A stretch of 64,000 nucleotides of DNA from Choanephora cucurbitarum (lineage: Eukaryota; Mucoromycota; Mucoromycetes; Mucorales; Choanephoraceae): positions 1 through 64,000 of the forward strand of contig JAIWNI010000075.1 of assembly GCA_025331435.1 (NCBI GenBank), in the 5' to 3' direction. A program made the translations under genes and the position numbers. Position 1 is the stretch's first letter, and the number at the start of each line of letters is the position of its first letter. The notes beneath the pieces are model-generated. The model searched no databases and was not told the DNA's origin. It worked only from the letters and a program-made list of their open reading frames with translations. Of this stretch, positions 11,298 to 22,679 are shown piece after piece.

Positions 11298-14200
11298 ATG
11301 AGTGATGATACCAAGCAGCAGTACGAAGATAAATCAAGTACAGCTATCCAGTTTGTAAGACCACAAGAGTCCAATAGCTATATAACTGAGAAGGATGAAG
11401 CAAGCATTGCTGCTAGAAACAGAAGACTTAAACGTACACCTTCAAGTGCTAGCCATGCCATTATTGCTTATCGAACCCTTTCTATCACTGTCTCCGAAAA
11501 TCAAGCTAAAGGTGTCAAGCCTGTCAAGAAGCCGAAGAAAGACCTTGCGGAAGGTAAAAGAAAAAGGATAGGAAGGAGAGAATTATGATGTTTAACTTTG
11601 TATCGATTAGACTTGACAAGTGCTACTTATCATAAGCTTTCACTTATTGAATTAACCCAACAATACAGAACCAATGTGGAACTCGGTTTAGAAACAACTC
11701 AAGCTGTCTCTCGCGTTGCTGAGTACGGCAAGAATGTTATTTCACCTCCTCCAAGCAACTGGCTCAGAAAATTCTTTGGCTATTTCTTTGGTGGTTTTTG
11801 TAGTCTCTTGTGGTTTGCTAGTATCATTTGTTGGATCTCATGGAAGCCCTTGGGTGAGCCTGCTCCCTCTCCTCTTAATTTAGCTTTGGCTGTCATTCTG
11901 ATGTTTGTTATCTTTCTTCAAGCCTTTTTCAACGCCTGGCAAGATTGGTCTACCAGTCGTGTTATGAATTCTATCAACAATATGCTTCCTACTCAAACTA
12001 TGGTGATGAGAGATGGTAAGGTAGTGACAATCGATGCAGCTCATTTGGTTCCCGGAGACGTCGTTCATATCAGAATGGGTAACAAGATTCCAGCTGACTT
12101 GCGTTTGGTACAAGTGTCTGATGACTTGAAATTTGACCGCTCTGTTTTGACTGGTGAATCGGATGCTATTCCTGGTTCAGTCGATGCTACTGATGACAAC
12201 GTGTTGGAAAGTCATAATGTGGCTATGATGGGTACTCACTGTTTAAATGGATCAGCTGTTGGTATTGTGGTATCTATCGGTGATAACACCTTGATGGGTA
12301 GAATTGCTCGCTTGTCACTATCGGATCCTAATACGCGTACAACACTTCAAGTTGAAATTCTTCGATTTGTTATTATTATCGCTGTGTTATCTCTTAGTGT
12401 GGGTGCTGCTTGTTTGATTACTTGGGCTGCTTGGTTGAGACGTGATTATCCTGATTTCTTGTCTGTTTCAAATGCTTTGATTGCAGTTATCAGTGTTATC
12501 GTTGCTTTTGTACCTGAAGGTAAAAAAAATAGATCACCTAGTTAGTATTGATTCTAACCTTTATATTCTAGGTATGCCTATTGCTGTGACTCTCTGTCTT
12601 ACTTTGATTGCCCATAGAATGCAGAAGAGCAATGTGCTTTGTAAAGTGTTGACAACAGTCGAGACATTGGGTAGCGTGAATGTGTTGTGTTCCGACAAAA
12701 CCGGTACCTTGACCGAGAACAAAATGTTTGTCTCTGATGCTAGTGTTGGTACTGAGGCTCTTTCTTCAGCAAATTGCAAGCGTATATACTCGTCAAACGA
12801 TAAAGCCACAGATGAGATTGTTCCTCAATTACGTCAAGTTCAATACGCCTCAGCTCTCTGTAATGGTTCTAGCTTCGAATCTTCTTCTTCTCACCTTCCT
12901 GTAGCCGAACGCGGTGTCTTTGGTGATGCCACTGACTGTGCTATTTTACGTTTTGCCGAAAGCTTAGATCCTTCTAAGGCCACTGTTGAATCGATTCGTT
13001 CCGCTAATGAGAAAATTTTTGAAATTCCCTTCAACTCCAAAAACAAATGGATGATGACTATTCAACGTCCCACGAACAACTCAATGGCTAAAGCTCTCTC
13101 CTTTAAGTCAAGTCAAGTTGGTCTTAGTAACTGGGTCTTGTATTGTAAAGGTGCTCCTGATGTTATTCTTTCAAGATGTACACGTATGATGCTTCCAGAT
13201 GGTACTTTAGAAGATTTGACTGATAAGCGTCAAGAACTACTGTTAAGCTTGCAATCCAAATGGGCTAGTGAAGGCAAACGTGTATTGCTTTTAACCCGCC
13301 GCGTGATTGAATCAGATGAAACACCCGAAAACACTGCTTCTGGCAGCTCTAGTTTTGCTACTTGGGCTAACAGCATGAATCGCAGTTTGACTATAATTGG
13401 TATGGTGGCTATTGTCGATCCTCCTCGTCCCGAAAGTGCTGAGACTGTTGCTATCTGCCGAAACGCTGGTGTTCGATTCTATATGGTTACTGGTGACTTC
13501 CCTACTACTGCTGCTGCTATTGCTCGCGAAATTGGTATTTTCAGTACTGAGCATCCTCATACAATTCAAGACTTAGACCCTACTAAAAACATTGCCGATA
13601 TACCCAAATATATTCCCAAGCAATTTAATGTTCAACACAGATCACAAGATCTTGAAAGCCTTAGCCAATCTGATTCAAGCAGTTCAATCAATCATAAGAT
13701 TCATGCCGAGAATGACGCTCGCTCCAAAGCCCTTCTCTTATCTGGTAGCGATATGATTACTTTAAACGACACTCAATGGGAGCAAGTCTGCCAATACGAA
13801 GAGATTGTGTTCGCTCGTACTTCGCCTGATCAAAAGCTTCGTATCATCAAGGAATTTCAAAAGCGCGACAACGTAGTTGCTATGACAGGCGACGGTGTAA
13901 ATGATGCCCCTTCTCTTAAGGCCGCCAATGTTGGTATCGCTATGGGTGGTGGTTCTGATGTAGCTATTGAAGCTGCTGACATGATCTTGTTAGACAAGTT
14001 CTCTAGTATTGTCGCTGCTATCGAGAATGGTCGTCTTGTATTTGATAACTTGAAGAAAGTTATTGTTTATTTGTTACCTGCTGGTTCTTGGTCTGAATTA
14101 TGGCCTGTAATTGTCAACATCTTCTTGGGATGTCCTCAAACACTCTCTTCATTTCAAATGATTGTCATCTGTGTCTTCACTGATCTTTGTCCTTCTTTGG

Positions 14201-14802
14201 CTATTATGATGGAAAAGCCTGAAGCAGGTCTTTTGGACCGTCTTCCTCGCAGACCTAAGAATGATCGTTTAGTCAACACAAGGCTTCTGCTTCACGCTTA
14301 TGGCTTCATTGGTCTTATGGAAATGCTATCTTCTATGTTTATGTTCTTTCTCTATATGGGTATGAATGGTCTTGGTCCTAGCAAAATTTTCTTATCTTTC
14401 TCTGCCTTGAACAGTCCTGAAGGCTATATGGGGTTCACTGCTGAACAAATTACTCAAATGGTCAACACAGCTCAATCTATTTACTTTGTCAACTTGGTAA
14501 TCTGTCAATGGGGTAATGTGCTTGCTACCAGAACCAGAAGATTATCTATCGCTCAAGCCAATCCATTATGGGGGCCTAACAAGAACCTTTGGTTGTTTGC
14601 TGCTATGATTGGTTCACTTGCAATTGCCTTGATCATTCTCTATGTTCCTGTATTTAATGAGTATCTCGGTACTTCTCCTATTCCAGTCAAGTTTTGGTTC
14701 ATTCCATTTGGATGGGCTGCACTCATCATCAGTATGGACGAAGGTCGGAAACTTCTTGCTAGAAAATTCCCCAACAGTTTGATAGGAAAACTTGCTTGGT
14801 AG
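11298..14802 (+). CDS. P-type cation ATPase, type IIC-like (Na+/K+-ATPase alpha-related)
   Basis: Exons 11298-11553, 11611-12519 and 12572-14802 join to 1132 codons (1131 residues). The first 85 residues are a basic, Ser-rich cytosolic tail. Then come HKLSLIELTQQY (cation ATPase N domain), LFDRSVLTGESD-type actuator (FDRSVLTGES), VPEGMPIAVT in M4, CSDKTGTLTEN with the phosphorylated Asp, a KGAPD nucleotide-binding motif, VDPPRPE, MTGDGVNDAPSLKAANVGIA and a six-helix C-terminal part ending in IPFGWAALIISMDEGRKL. Overall similarity to Na,K-ATPase alpha is clear, including LLDRLPRRPKNDRLVN after M6. No separate beta subunit gene is visible nearby. It probably pumps Na+ or K+ across the plasma membrane or an endomembrane. 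The cation is not predictable because an M6 ligand is changed. Both introns interrupt codons in phase 1. Confidence 0.93.
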
Positions 14803-15283
14803 ATCAGCTTTCTTTTCAACATTATTATTATTCTGTACTATAGCTCTATAATATCTTTCATAAAATAATTAAATCTATCTTTGTCTAACTAGGCAAGAAC
14901 AACCCATAATTTGTCTTTCTTTCTCTTTGTGATGAAACCTCTCTTCTTTTAATTTTGGTATACTTGAGGCAATATCTAGTAATCATTTGACCAAGCTATG
15001 CTGCATATATACGGAAAACATATTGCTCCGCAATTATCCAATCAACCCATGTTTGAAAAACTTTAGTTTCTTCTGCTCTCATAGTAATGAGGAATTGTTT
15101 TATTTGACGTTAGAATTCACTTTTGCTCTGCTATACTAGATTTATAAAGGTGAAAAGATGTTTTTCTTTTTATTTGATAGTTAAAAGAATGTTAAGCCAT
15201 ATCGTAAAAGCGACCAACTAAGTTTGTATTCAAACTGTTCAATTAAAGGTGTTTTGAGATGCCATAGCTTATAGCTGTTCCTC
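14803..15283. other. intergenic region between convergent ATPase and F-box genes
   Basis: Presumed 3' untranslated sequence of two convergent genes. It is AT-rich, with an AATAAT-like signal near 14860 on the plus side and no open frame of interest. Confidence 0.4.
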
Positions 15284-16969
15284 TTATTCGTTATCAAGAA
15301 TTATGTTTGACTTATAGAGGCTGACGGATATGTTTTTGAGCTGTTTGCAGAACATTTGAACTTTTATAACAGTAGCTTTCTGATATCTTGGATAAAAGGC
15401 CATATGGCGATTGTTGTACTTATAGCGTTCAAAGCGGCTCTTTGTAGATACTTGCAAATAAAAGCAGTCAAGATGCCATAATGGATCGCTTTCAAACTTG
15501 AATGAATCGATGGAAGAATAAGGCATAGAGATTATCATATGACGATTATGTGGTCTTGATTGAATGATGGAGAAATGCTTCAAGTTGATGAATACGCGCG
15601 ATATAGCTTGATACCCTTCTAAAGAACAGACGCAGTCCTCTAGTGAAAGATAGCTCAACGAAGTTTGAGAAAGCGTTGAATTAAAGCAGTTGATGAGGCA
15701 GTTTGAGAGTACAAGCGCTTTGACTTGCTCGCAATAAAGAATCAATTCGTCTATACAGCTTGAAATGTCTCTTACAGTTTTTAGATTTGTATCGCCAAGC
15801 TCTAGCTTATCAACGAGACCAAGATAGATAATCCAATCTTGTACTAGTAGTTTCAAGCATGTAGGATTCTTGACCTTCATGACTCTGTAAGAACTACCTA
15901 ACAAGGCTTTCTCCACTTGGATCTTTACTCTGCTAAATAAGCAGCCATTGTTGTCATTCAATGTGAGCACCACTCTTTGATTTCCTTGCCAACAAACTCT
16001 AGAAAGCGCTGCTACAAGTTCTTTTTGATTCTCTAGCAGTCCAAATGATACATCAAACTTGTTCATTGACTGAAGATAAACGACAAGTGAATTTATTGCT
16101 GCCCTAGACAGTGAACAACCTATTGAAACGGAAGACATAGATGCGTGTATTGTAAGGTCGTCTACTCTAGGGAATTTCGTGCAGATATAATGAATTAGAG
16201 TATTCGTTAAATGCTCAACCTCAATAAATAGTGTTCGTATGTTCATCTCTGGTATAATTTCGCTGGCATAAATATCCTGATAGTACACTTGGCATAGGTT
16301 GAGGTGCACTGATATCAGTCTAGGGAATCCATTCATGATATTATCGATTGCTTCCATGCTGACGGTACCGCCTGTGTAGCAACACATCTTTTTGAGGTTC
16401 ACGAATTCACTCTTTTTTGAGTCGAATAGCCATTCTTCGAAGCTCGGTGGCCCACAGCTCAAACGAATAGGAGTTTCGAGCTCAGTAAGTGATTGACGAA
16501 ACGCCACTAACGCCGCAAAATAGTGAGTGTGGTCATTGTACCATTTAGGATCGGTTATAGAACGCAGTTGTGTCCAGTAGCCTTCTTGGCGCGCAGTAGT
16601 AATCGCAGTATAAAGTGAACCCGGGATTCCGACGTTTGAACAGAATGCTTCCATGTTAGGTGTATGGTGGATGAGCAGGTCGAATGTTGCATAATTTTCT
16701 GAGAATCCATTATCTTGATCATCATAATTTGTGAAACGCAAGTCATTAACGTTTAGTGCAACCACCAAGATACCAAGATAAGGATGGAATGCTATTGTTT
16801 CTGCGAATTTTTGAAATTGAGAATAGCTTGTAAGACTCACTTTTCTATACAGTATCTGTCTTGCTGGCATAGTCCAGTTACGGCATACTAATTGGTATTC
16901 TAGTAATGTGTTTTTGTCGGCGAATGTTAAGATTTGAAGATGAATTTCTGTAGGCAAATTTCTTTTCAT
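15284..16969 (-). CDS. F-box protein with LRR-like C-terminal region
   Basis: The single-exon frame gives 561 residues if translation starts at the Met of MKRNLPTEIHLQILTFAD (16969). An in-frame Met 42 residues upstream would add a segment unlike any F-box protein, so I prefer the internal start. Residues 3-45 match an F-box: LPTEIHLQIL, then LLEYQLVCRNW and ARQILYRKV. The rest has loosely spaced Leu/Asn-rich units such as LTELETP, LKTVRDIS and LKHFSI, as in divergent LRR substrate receptors. F-box proteins recruit substrates to SCF (Skp1-Cul1) ubiquitin ligases. This is one of four such genes in the window, all on the minus strand, and probably belongs to a lineage-expanded family. The substrate is unknown. 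Confidence 0.78.
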   Translation of the reverse strand: MKRNLPTEIHLQILTFADKNTLLEYQLVCRNWTMPARQILYRKVSLTSYSQFQKFAETIAFHPYLGILVVALNVNDLRFTNYDDQDNGFSENYATFDLLIHHTPNMEAFCSNVGIPGSLYTAITTARQEGYWTQLRSITDPKWYNDHTHYFAALVAFRQSLTELETPIRLSCGPPSFEEWLFDSKKSEFVNLKKMCCYTGGTVSMEAIDNIMNGFPRLISVHLNLCQVYYQDIYASEIIPEMNIRTLFIEVEHLTNTLIHYICTKFPRVDDLTIHASMSSVSIGCSLSRAAINSLVVYLQSMNKFDVSFGLLENQKELVAALSRVCWQGNQRVVLTLNDNNGCLFSRVKIQVEKALLGSSYRVMKVKNPTCLKLLVQDWIIYLGLVDKLELGDTNLKTVRDISSCIDELILYCEQVKALVLSNCLINCFNSTLSQTSLSYLSLEDCVCSLEGYQAISRVFINLKHFSIIQSRPHNRHMIISMPYSSIDSFKFESDPLWHLDCFYLQVSTKSRFERYKYNNRHMAFYPRYQKATVIKVQMFCKQLKNISVSLYKSNIILDNE

Positions 16970-17194
16970 ATGATGGTGGTAAAAAGAAAAAAGATGAGTA
17001 GAGAAAAGAGGAGGAAAGGGGCATGCAAACGAATGATTAGAGTTTACATTTTTGAATAGACTCAATTGATTTTGTTTTCCCAGAATAACACACATAAAAA
17101 TATTTAGCTTTTTAACACATTTAGAAGACTTTTCTTCCAGCTAATGCAGTGTGAACGGAAATAAGTTGCGGATTTTAAATTTAATAAGTACCTT

Positions 17195-17684
17195 ACACCA
17201 TGAAGGATGTTCATCTTAAAACACCTGGAGTATGCTCCTACATGGCATGGAGCATTGTCTTCCTACAATATGTAGTCAATGTTGGTCTTCCCAGACTCTT
17301 TTTAAATCCAAGGAAGGCAACAATCAACCAAACATTGAACAAATACTTTTCGATCAATTGATCCATATTGTACCACAAGAGGACCAACGTCATTTGCATG
17401 AAAGCATCCCCATACCATCACAGAACCCAAGCCAAACGTGAGTCTTTATGCCTGGGCATCAGAGCTGGCTTTATTGTTGCGGCACATGATTTGAAGCTCA
17501 TACGACCCGAGGCTACTCGAAAAGCGGTCAAAGAGACCTTCTTGCCAGAACTCAAAAATGACGATCTTGAGGTCAAGATCTCTGGCGATCTGAGCAATGT
17601 TGTTTTGATACATAAAAGCGCCAGCTCATCTACCATAACTATATCCGGAAAGATGCTTGATAGCTTCTTTGGATGCGAGAACAA
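17195..17684 (-). mobile_element. broken Tc1/mariner-type transposase relic
   Basis: Reading the minus strand from about 17440 to 17200 gives FGLGSVMVWGCFHANDVG (VMVWGCF at 17421-17401), then a GSIDR segment, an in-frame stop after LPWI, another stop, and EDNAPCHVG (17263-17240). SVMVWGCF and the EDNAPCH motif with the second catalytic Asp are diagnostic of Tc1-like DDE transposases. Upstream to about 17684 a frame with RHKDSRL continues in another register, so a frameshift adds to the two stops. No terminal inverted repeats were found, and the left part with the first Asp is not securely recognised. The element is dead by inspection. The open plus-strand frame across the same region is its antisense. 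Confidence 0.8.
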
Positions 17685-17689
17685 CTGTC

Positions 17690-19686
17690 GAAGTGCTTAT
17701 TTTCGTATGTTTATTAAGAAAAGAGTGATGAAAAGACTAACAAAGAACAACAATGGGTTACGTGTTCAAATCGTGGAGTTTGTAAATCCGCAGCTTATTT
17801 CGGTTCATACTGTATAATTTGAATAGCTTGAGTTATCCAGTCAGCTTTGGGAATTCTTTCTTCTTATGAACACACATTCTTTTAATCAGCTAGCTTAGCT
17901 TTGTAGTTGTAAACACTTTTGGTTTGTTTGAACAGGTTTCTTCAGTATAATTGGATCCCATAGGCTGACAATGCTACATTATTGTATGCAAAAACCAACT
18001 TCCTTTATAGTATACCTGCTTAAGATAGCTAGTATTAGAATAATTAAATTCTGTCTTATAGTCACGTAACAAGTAAGTGTAGTTTTGTTTTCAATCTAAG
18101 AGCATCACGAATTGAATGAGCAATATTCATTTGGAGCTAATCACTTCAAATGACAAAAGAGGAAAGTGTTTATGTTTGTTTAAAAGGATCTGAGAGATCT
18201 TCTGAATTGCCAAGCATGACAAGAGGAATTTTTAAAGATAGCCCGAAAGAGTAAGCAAGTCATAATGAAAGGCTTATTTATTAAGGCACTGAGAAGTGCA
18301 TTTAGGTCTGTTTATCCTATGAGCTTTAGCAAATGTTAATCGGAAGCAAAGTAGGTATTAATATGCTAATTGATGATATAATTTGTCATTCTTATGCTTG
18401 TATTGGTCTTTTAAGTACAAGTGCTTATACTATAAGCATCTCATGCTTTATTTCATCTTGCAGCAACCATACTCAATCCTTACAATGTGTATGCACCACA
18501 GTCACTCTATCTACCACAAAAATGGACTATGCTAACATTAGCGGCTATATCCAAACTAAAACACGGTATGCGGATGTTCCAAATACTTTCAGTAATCGCT
18601 TGTTATAGATAAAAATGTTTGAGCTTGTTGCGCATTTGTTCACATCTTTGCGAGAACGAGAAACGATAATGCAAACGATAAAAAAAAAGAACTTAAGTAT
18701 TTTTCTTGTTAAGGATAAAGATCATGCATTGCGTATTTTAAACGAGATGAATGACCTACCTCTTTTATGAGCAAAATATTACTGTTTCAGCCTAATATAC
18801 CTCGTTCAGCTTTTTCACTATGTTTTGTTTAATGGACTAGATACAATTTTTTAAGGAATATCAGTAGATACAGTTTTTACCAAGAACTCTTCGCCCTCTT
18901 TCTCTCATCAAAATAGAGTCAAGTTCAAAAAAAGATCATGATTAGTTTTATTATGAAGATGAACAAAAAAATCGTAGGTGATTTGGGCGAAATGATGCAA
19001 TGAATTGGGATGACACTGATGGTAAACAAAAGCACTGCTACTGGTCATCATCTTGAATTTCTCGACAAAACCATGGATGAGACGGACTAATTTTTGGAGT
19101 TGAAGAGTCATTGCATAGTTATAGATAATGCGCCTATTCACACAGCTAAAGAAATGAATTAGCTTATAACTTAAAGAGAGTATAACTCTATCTATCTTCC
19201 TCCCTATTTCCCAAAACTCAATTTGTTCAGCACTCTGTGAACGTGTTCAAAAAGTGTTTAAATGAAAAGCCTATCTAGATAACCCTTCACTAATTAAAAG
19301 CATTGTTCTCCACTGACAAATGACTTGAAAAATGTCGTTTTTTGCGAAAATAAAAGCCGCATTTGAGAAAATTTTGAGCGAAGTATGATTCTTCTTAATG
19401 GCTCCCCTTCGATGTTGAAACGACTTTATCTCCAGCCTATTTCTGGAAATGGTGTAACACTTGTCGTTTTCATCCGACATCAAGGACTTGAGTGAAAAAT
19501 TACTCCGTAGCATGAAGCTTATTTTATCATCTTTTTCCTTTTTAAGTCACTTCTGTCCTCACGTAAACATTTGAATGACCTCACGATAATCAATGCACCA
19601 GGGAAAATAAATAAAATGCCAAGTTATCTTTTTTCCACTTTTTGTTTTTTTTCTACTTCTTTTCTTATCTTTCTTTTTTTCAAATC
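17690..19686. other. 2-kb gene-free stretch upstream of the carboxypeptidase
   Basis: No gene can be supported. A minus-strand frame at 19141-18908 (77 residues, with HGFVEKF and HPNSLHHFAQ) looks protein-like but has no start context, intron partners or recognised family. A TATA-like and CT-rich leader precedes the carboxypeptidase start at 19687. Confidence 0.4.
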
Positions 19687-21651
19687 ATGCCCTCTTTATT
19701 TTCGTTGACCAAGTTGGCTGTCGTAGCCTCTTGTGTCTTTAGTTTGACTGCAGCTGAACCTGCTTTGTTTCAACAACAAAACACTGTAGCTGAATTTGGC
19801 GAAAAAGCCTGGAATGAAGCCCAACATGTATTTGAAGGTGTTGGCGACAAGTTCCATGATGCCGCTGATAAGCTCAAGAATATCTTGCATCATGGTGTTG
19901 ATACCTTCACTCATTTCAGTCACCCTGCTTTCCCTCAATATGCTATGAGATACAAGAAGCCTTCTCTTTGTGATCCTGACGTTAAACAAGTAAAGCATGA
20001 ATTTTATTTTCCCAAGGTAGAAAGTCGACTAAAAAGGAACTTTTTTTTCTATAGATCTCGGGTTATTTGGACGTTGGAAAGGATAAGCACTTTTTCTTCT
20101 GGTTCTTTGAATCGAGAAACAAGCCCAAGAAGGATCCTCTTGTCTTGTGGTTGAACGGAGGTCCCGGTTGTTCTTCTTTGACCGGTCTTTTTATGGAACT
20201 TGGGTAAAGCTTCCTGCTATCTTTGTATCACGTAACAAAACGTACTCATCTGATCTTCTTTTAGCCCTTGTACTGTCAACAAGGAAGGTACTGACACTGA
20301 AATCAACCCCTACTCATGGAACGATAAGGCAAACGTCATCTTTTTGGATCAAGTGAGTTGTGAACATGAAACATTTTGTTTGTTCTTCAGAGTCCGGATA
20401 AACTAATCATCCCATGCTATAGCCTTTGAACGTTGGTTTCTCTCACGGTAGTAACGGTGCCTCTAACACTGATGCTGCTGCTGAAGATGTCTACGCTTTC
20501 CTTCAACTCTTCTTCAAAGAATTTCCTCGTAACGTATCTTTATGATGTCACGTTGGACAATGGACAAACTAAGTTAAACTTTATTTTTTTTTCTGAATAG
20601 AATATGCCGATCTTGATTTCCATGTCTCCGGAGAGTCTTGTAAGTAACTTATTGCACCATACAATACAATGGTTAACTGACTTTTTTTTTCCTTTTTTAT
20701 AGATGCTGGTAAATTGAATATCAATAGTAAAAAGTCAAAGGTAGTAGATCAATACTAAACTGCATTTTTTTTTGGATGCGATTAGGTCATTATATCCCTC
20801 GTATTGGTGGTGTTATCAATGAGTACAACAAGGGCAACTTCCAATCTATGGAACTTTACCGAAAGAAACATACTTTGTCTAACATCAACTTGAAGACTTT
20901 GCTGATCGGTAACGGTTTGACTGATCCCTTGATCCAATACAAGTACTATGCCAAAATGGCCTGTGAAAACAACTACGGACCTGTCTTGAGCAAGTCTACC
21001 TGTGATAGCATGGAAGCTCAATTCCCCGCTTGTGAGCGTTTGATCCAAAACTGTTATGATAGCCAAAATGTCTTCTCCTGTTTGCCTGCTGCTATGAAGT
21101 GTAACAAGGATCAAATTAGTCCTTATCAACAAACTGGCATGAACCCTTACGATGTACGTGAAAAGTGTAAGGGTGGTAACTTGTGTTATGAAATCCTTGA
21201 ATCTGTTCAAAAGTACTTGAACATTCCTGAAGTCAAGGAAGCAATTGGTGCCGAAACAGAAAAGTACGAAAGTTGTAACATGCAAATCAACTTCAGATTC
21301 CAAATGGCTGGTGATTGGATGCGTCCTTATGTCAATGAAGTACCTAGACTTTTGGAGGATGATATCAAGATCTTGATCTATGCTGGTGATGCTGATTATA
21401 TCTGTAACTGGATGGGTAACAAGGCTTGGACTCTTGCTTTGCCTTGGTCTGGTCATGAAGAATTTGCTGCTGCTAACGATACCGAATGGTACTCTGACCG
21501 TCTTGGTAAGCAAGCTGGTGAGCTTCGTAAGACTGAAGACAACCGTTTTGCTTTCTTGCGTGTCTTCAATGCAGGTCATATGGTTCCTTATGATCAACCT
21601 GAAAGTGGTCTTGACATGTTGCAACAATGGGTCAGTGGCGAACTTAACTAA
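19687..21651 (+). CDS. serine carboxypeptidase, carboxypeptidase Y-like (S10)
   Basis: Seven exons (19687-19989, 20055-20203, 20265-20352, 20423-20528, 20601-20639, 20703-20708, 20786-21651) give 519 codons (518 residues), close to yeast CPY. The start [18 protein letters not shown] is a signal peptide, followed by a propeptide of about 90 residues. Mature motifs are [28 protein letters not shown] (oxyanion hole), NVIFLDQP, the nucleophile in GESYAGHYIP, the catalytic Asp in [10 protein letters not shown] and the catalytic His in [12 protein letters not shown]. The enzyme removes C-terminal residues in the vacuole and also helps mature other hydrolases (family knowledge). GESYAG is assembled across two introns, with only 6 nt in the middle exon. 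The long open antisense frame over the last exon is a codon-bias artefact. Confidence 0.95.
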
Positions 21652-22679
21652 ATGTATATTTACCCTCTCTCTGAACAAATTTCGTAAATAAATGTATAAA
21701 CAAACAATGGTCATAGATAACCAAAAAAAAAAAATATGTTAAATAGTAGTCTATGCCTATTGCACTTTATAAGGAATGTCGATACTTTTTTTTTCGCATT
21801 TTATTTTCTGTTGGTTTCGACCTATGGTTCTTGCAACACACTGGTTGTTTTATGTTTCAAAAAGGCATTTGTAAAAGTCTTGTTTGAATATCTGCCTGAT
21901 CAACTGTCATGCTATATTGGTTTTTGACAGAGATTGTTCGTTGTACAAGCGCTCTTCATCTTTGCTTGTTGTCCTGTCTTTGTGATGTTTGAATGTTCCT
22001 AACTAAAAATGTTTTGTAGTCACCAAACTACTATCCTTCACACTCTCAAGTAGTTCAAATAACGCCCTTGTTCTATGAAAGAAATGAAGTAATTAGAACG
22101 CATAGTAGCACGACAAAAGCTACTGATCTAGACTTAGCTTTCATTGTAATAAATCTGTGTAATAGTGCCTAGATGTCTAATCTGCTATTTATTCGGCTAG
22201 GCAGCTGCAGATATATATTGTGTATTTTAAATATATGCCAACTTTCTTTCAAGAAGCAAGTATGAATTATTGTTGGCGTTAACTTGAAGAAAAGTAAAAG
22301 CTCCTCAATATTGCAGCATCCACATCATTGCTTGATCTCGGAGACATTTGTGGGTGTTAAAATTCTTTTGGGCCTGAAGACCACTTAAGAGATTAGAACA
22401 CTAAAGCACAACAAGGATTATGTTTATTATGAACATAAAATATTTGTCAAGTCCCCACTATGAGTACATGCATAAAGAAACAAAAGAAATGGCCTTAGTC
22501 TAATCTAATTTAATGAAAATAGAGACGTAAAGGATGTGCTTCTTATCCAGGATCCATTGGATCGATTGTGCAGAGGGTTCCAAAACAATCGATGCTTTCC
22601 TACAGGTCTACAATTCTTTATTGTTATCTTAAACAAGCGGATCAATTCTATTTGATTTAGAGTACGAGCTTATTTACAA
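21652..22679. other. 1-kb intergenic region, carboxypeptidase and SNF5 3' sides
   Basis: Convergent 3' flanks. An AATAAATG signal lies at about 21687, shortly after the carboxypeptidase stop. No gene is visible. Confidence 0.4.

Noticed and set aside
17368..17817. 149-codon plus-strand frame
   Set aside because: The minus strand of the same bases carries Tc1 transposase motifs. The plus frame has no family or start support.
18908..19141. 77-codon minus frame with HGFVEKF and HPNSLHHFAQ
   Set aside because: Protein-like in texture, but it has no ATG context, partner exons or recognised family.
20782..21714. 310-codon open frame antisense to the carboxypeptidase last exon
   Set aside because: It is the mirror of a highly codon-biased exon. 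It has no start context or family, and the sense strand encodes clear catalytic motifs.
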